Below are positions 5,400-6,690 of a stretch of DNA of 6,690 nt, piece by piece. The notes below the pieces were generated by a model. That model searched no databases, was not told the DNA's origin, and worked only from the letters and a program-made list of their open reading frames with translations. The position numbers and the translations under genes are program-made. The stretch covers positions 1 to 6,690 of the forward strand of contig QNCA01000077.1 of NCBI GenBank assembly GCA_003644325.1, written 5' to 3'. This DNA is from Planctomycetota bacterium (lineage in GTDB: Bacteria; Planctomycetota; B129-G9). Numbering within the stretch: the first letter of the stretch is position 1; every line of letters starts with the position of its first letter.

Positions 5400-6086
5400 T
5401 TATTCGGATTTTGCTCTTTCCTTTAATATACGTGCGAACGTCTCCGTGTCAACTACGCCGGCGTCGAGCAGGTGCAGGATGAGCGCGTCGATTTTCACCC
5501 GCGTAGGGAAACGCAACAGTGAATCCGTCGCCTCCTTGGCCTCGGCGGCCTCCGCGGCTTCCTTGACCGCCCTCGGCGACGGTGGCGGGATCTCCTCTTT
5601 TATCACAGTCGGTCTTTCCTCTTCCTTCTTATCGGCTTTGACGGGCGGCGGGCCGTAATAATTCGCGATGGCTTCGTCTATCTCTCTTTTGCCGGCGATG
5701 ACTGCCACAACGTTCTCGCCCGTCTCGAACCGGATCTCCTCCAGGGCCTCGAGGTCCTGCGGGAACGCCATGGCCACCGTCAAAGTCCCGTCAACCAGGG
5801 ATACGGGTATCACCTTCTTGGTTCGCACCGTGGTCTCCGGAATCATCCGAAGCAGCGCGGGCGATATGTTGCACTCGGACAAATTTATCACGTCCACCTG
5901 CATCTGTTTCGCCAGATACTTCAGCAGGTCGTCCTCCGCAACAAATCTCAGTTTCACCAGGATCTCTCCCAGTTTGCCCCCGAGGTCCTTTTGTATCTCA
6001 AGGGCCTCGTCAAGTTGTTCCGCGGAGATCAATCCTGACCTGACCAGGTATTGCCCGATCCTTATGTCTTCTGGGATGTTCTTCAT
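5400..6086 (-). CDS. Stand-alone MshEN (GspE/PilB N-terminal) domain protein, likely c-di-GMP receptor
   Basis: A 228-residue protein whose first ~145 residues are the domain found at the N terminus of type II secretion and type IV pilus ATPases (T2SSE_N/MshEN). That domain binds c-di-GMP through two 24-residue motifs. Motif one is residues 9-32 (RIGQYLVRSGLI... to Gln32) and fits the RLGxxLxxxGLI pattern. After a five-residue spacer, motif two is residues 38-61 (KLGEILVKLRFV... to Gln61), where the Arg is Lys38 and the usual Gly is Arg47. A small alpha/beta part follows (about 85-143). Residues 145-185 are a Pro/Glu/Lys/Ala-rich linker, ending in a short helical segment (190-228). No ATPase Walker motifs exist, so this is an adaptor or sensor, not a motor. 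AAAGGA (6093-6098) lies six bases before the ATG. The diguanylate cyclase gene ends 73 bases upstream. Confidence 0.83.
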   Translation of the reverse strand: MKNIPEDIRIGQYLVRSGLISAEQLDEALEIQKDLGGKLGEILVKLRFVAEDDLLKYLAKQMQVDVINLSECNISPALLRMIPETTVRTKKVIPVSLVDGTLTVAMAFPQDLEALEEIRFETGENVVAVIAGKREIDEAIANYYGPPPVKADKKEEERPTVIKEEIPPPSPRAVKEAAEAAEAKEATDSLLRFPTRVKIDALILHLLDAGVVDTETFARILKERAKSE

Positions 6087-6104
6087 GCGTTTTCCTTTGC
6101 GGGG

Positions 6105-6110
6105 ATTATA
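6105..6110 (-). promoter_or_regulatory. Possible -10 element (TATAAT) before the MshEN gene
   Basis: A perfect TATAAT reads on the minus strand, with an A-rich AAATAAAAA stretch some 30 bases further upstream. No good -35 hexamer is found at 16-18 bases (the 17-base position reads TGTCTG). The start would fall near 6098, at the edge of the Shine-Dalgarno, giving a very short leader. It could serve as an internal operon promoter. Confidence 0.35.
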
Positions 6111-6159
6111 TCGCTGAATCGACGTTCCAGACAGTTTTTATTTGCGGCCGGCGGAAAAT

Positions 6160-6690
6160 TCAAGTTTTTTCGCCTCGGTCCGTTGTGGACGCTTTTTTCC
6201 CCTTTACTTTGGGCCGGTTTGCCGGTTTCTTGCCCGCCCGCCTTGCCGCGCGCGCGGGAGCCGCTTCAGCCGCCGTCCGGCCGTCCGCTCCGGGCCGGAG
6301 TGTCCGGTATCGGCCGTCCACGAGGAATGCCGCCTGGTTCTTGCCGTTCTGCTTTGCGAAGTAGAGCGCGGCGTCGGCGTCGGCTATCAACTCTTTCATC
6401 TCGCCGTGTTCCGGCCGGAAGGACGCCACCCCCAGGCTCGTCGTCACTCGAACAGCCGTGCCGTCCTCCGCCCTGAAGTCGCGCTCCGCTATCTTGAGGC
6501 GGATGCGTTCGGCGACGAGGAGCGCGTCTTCCAGGTCCGATTCCGGCAGCACGACTGCCAGTTCCTCGCCGCCGTATCTATATGCGGAATCGTACTGTCG
6601 AATGGTGTTGCTTATCTCAAGCGCTATCTCCATCAGGACCTTGTCGCCGGTCGGGTGGCCGAAGCGGTCGTTGATTTGCTTGAAGTCGTC
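6160..6690 (-). CDS. GGDEF diguanylate cyclase, C-terminal part (runs off right edge)
   Basis: The last 176 codons of a diguanylate cyclase that makes c-di-GMP from two GTP; its start and any sensor domain lie beyond base 6690. Counted from the window edge, DDFKQINDRFGHPTGD (1-16) is the Mg/GTP-binding region and GGEEL (40-44) is the active-site signature, with Leu in place of the common final Phe. RQYD (31-34) lies exactly five residues before GGEEL and matches the RxxD inhibitory I-site, implying product feedback. TTSLGVAS and DADAALYFAKQNGKN complete the domain by about residue 122. A tail of about 47 residues follows, rich in Ala, Arg and Lys (ARRAGKKP, KVKGKK), probably disordered and strongly basic. 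The next gene encodes a MshEN-type c-di-GMP-binding domain, which fits a source-and-sensor pair. Confidence 0.93.
   Translation of the reverse strand, partial: DDFKQINDRFGHPTGDKVLMEIALEISNTIRQYDSAYRYGGEELAVVLPESDLEDALLVAERIRLKIAERDFRAEDGTAVRVTTSLGVASFRPEHGEMKELIADADAALYFAKQNGKNQAAFLVDGRYRTLRPGADGRTAAEAAPARAARRAGKKPANRPKVKGKKASTTDRGEKT

Noticed and set aside
1..6690. CRISPR array, insertion sequence, tRNA or rRNA
   Set aside because: No regularly spaced repeats, transposase motifs, terminal inverted repeats or RNA-gene signatures were seen.

Overview
The window looks like part of a GC-rich (roughly 60 % by eye) diderm bacterial chromosome, mostly signal transduction. I cannot name the species. 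A near-consensus flagellar sigma-28 promoter, a GGDEF protein and a MshEN (c-di-GMP-binding type) protein suggest a motile bacterium with c-di-GMP signalling. The mix would suit a deltaproteobacterial-type or uncultivated lineage, but nothing here settles taxonomy.

Layout. Bases 42-856 (+) hold a compact partner-switching pair: an RsbW/SpoIIAB-like ATPase and a STAS-domain antagonist. Bases 857-1146 have no convincing gene but contain a sigma-28-type promoter (983-1010) and a GC-rich structured leader. They lead to a small GTG-started gene of 48 codons (1147-1293) with a strong Shine-Dalgarno and a strong intrinsic terminator (1311-1351). Bases 1352-1421 carry a striking pair of tandem palindromes at the point where two convergent transcripts meet. 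From 1422 to the right edge all genes are on the minus strand. In transcription order they are: a GGDEF diguanylate cyclase (start off the right edge), a stand-alone MshEN-domain protein, a STAS / receiver-like / RsbW-type ATPase fusion, a geranylgeranyl-reductase-family flavoprotein, and a soluble receiver-histidine kinase.

How the parts may work together (inference). The GGDEF protein would make c-di-GMP and keeps its product-inhibition site. The adjacent MshEN protein could sense it without an attached ATPase motor. Two partner-switch modules, one of separate proteins and one fused, plus a soluble phosphorelay protein suggest a regulatory hub controlling a sigma factor or an output not in this window. 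The small sigma-28-driven gene is probably co-expressed with late flagellar genes. The flavoprotein is the only metabolic enzyme and its link to the rest is unclear.

The best candidates for something undescribed are the promoter/small-gene/terminator unit (983-1351), the STAS/pseudo-receiver/ATPase fusion (4032-5321), and the stand-alone MshEN protein whose second motif has diverged (5400-6086).
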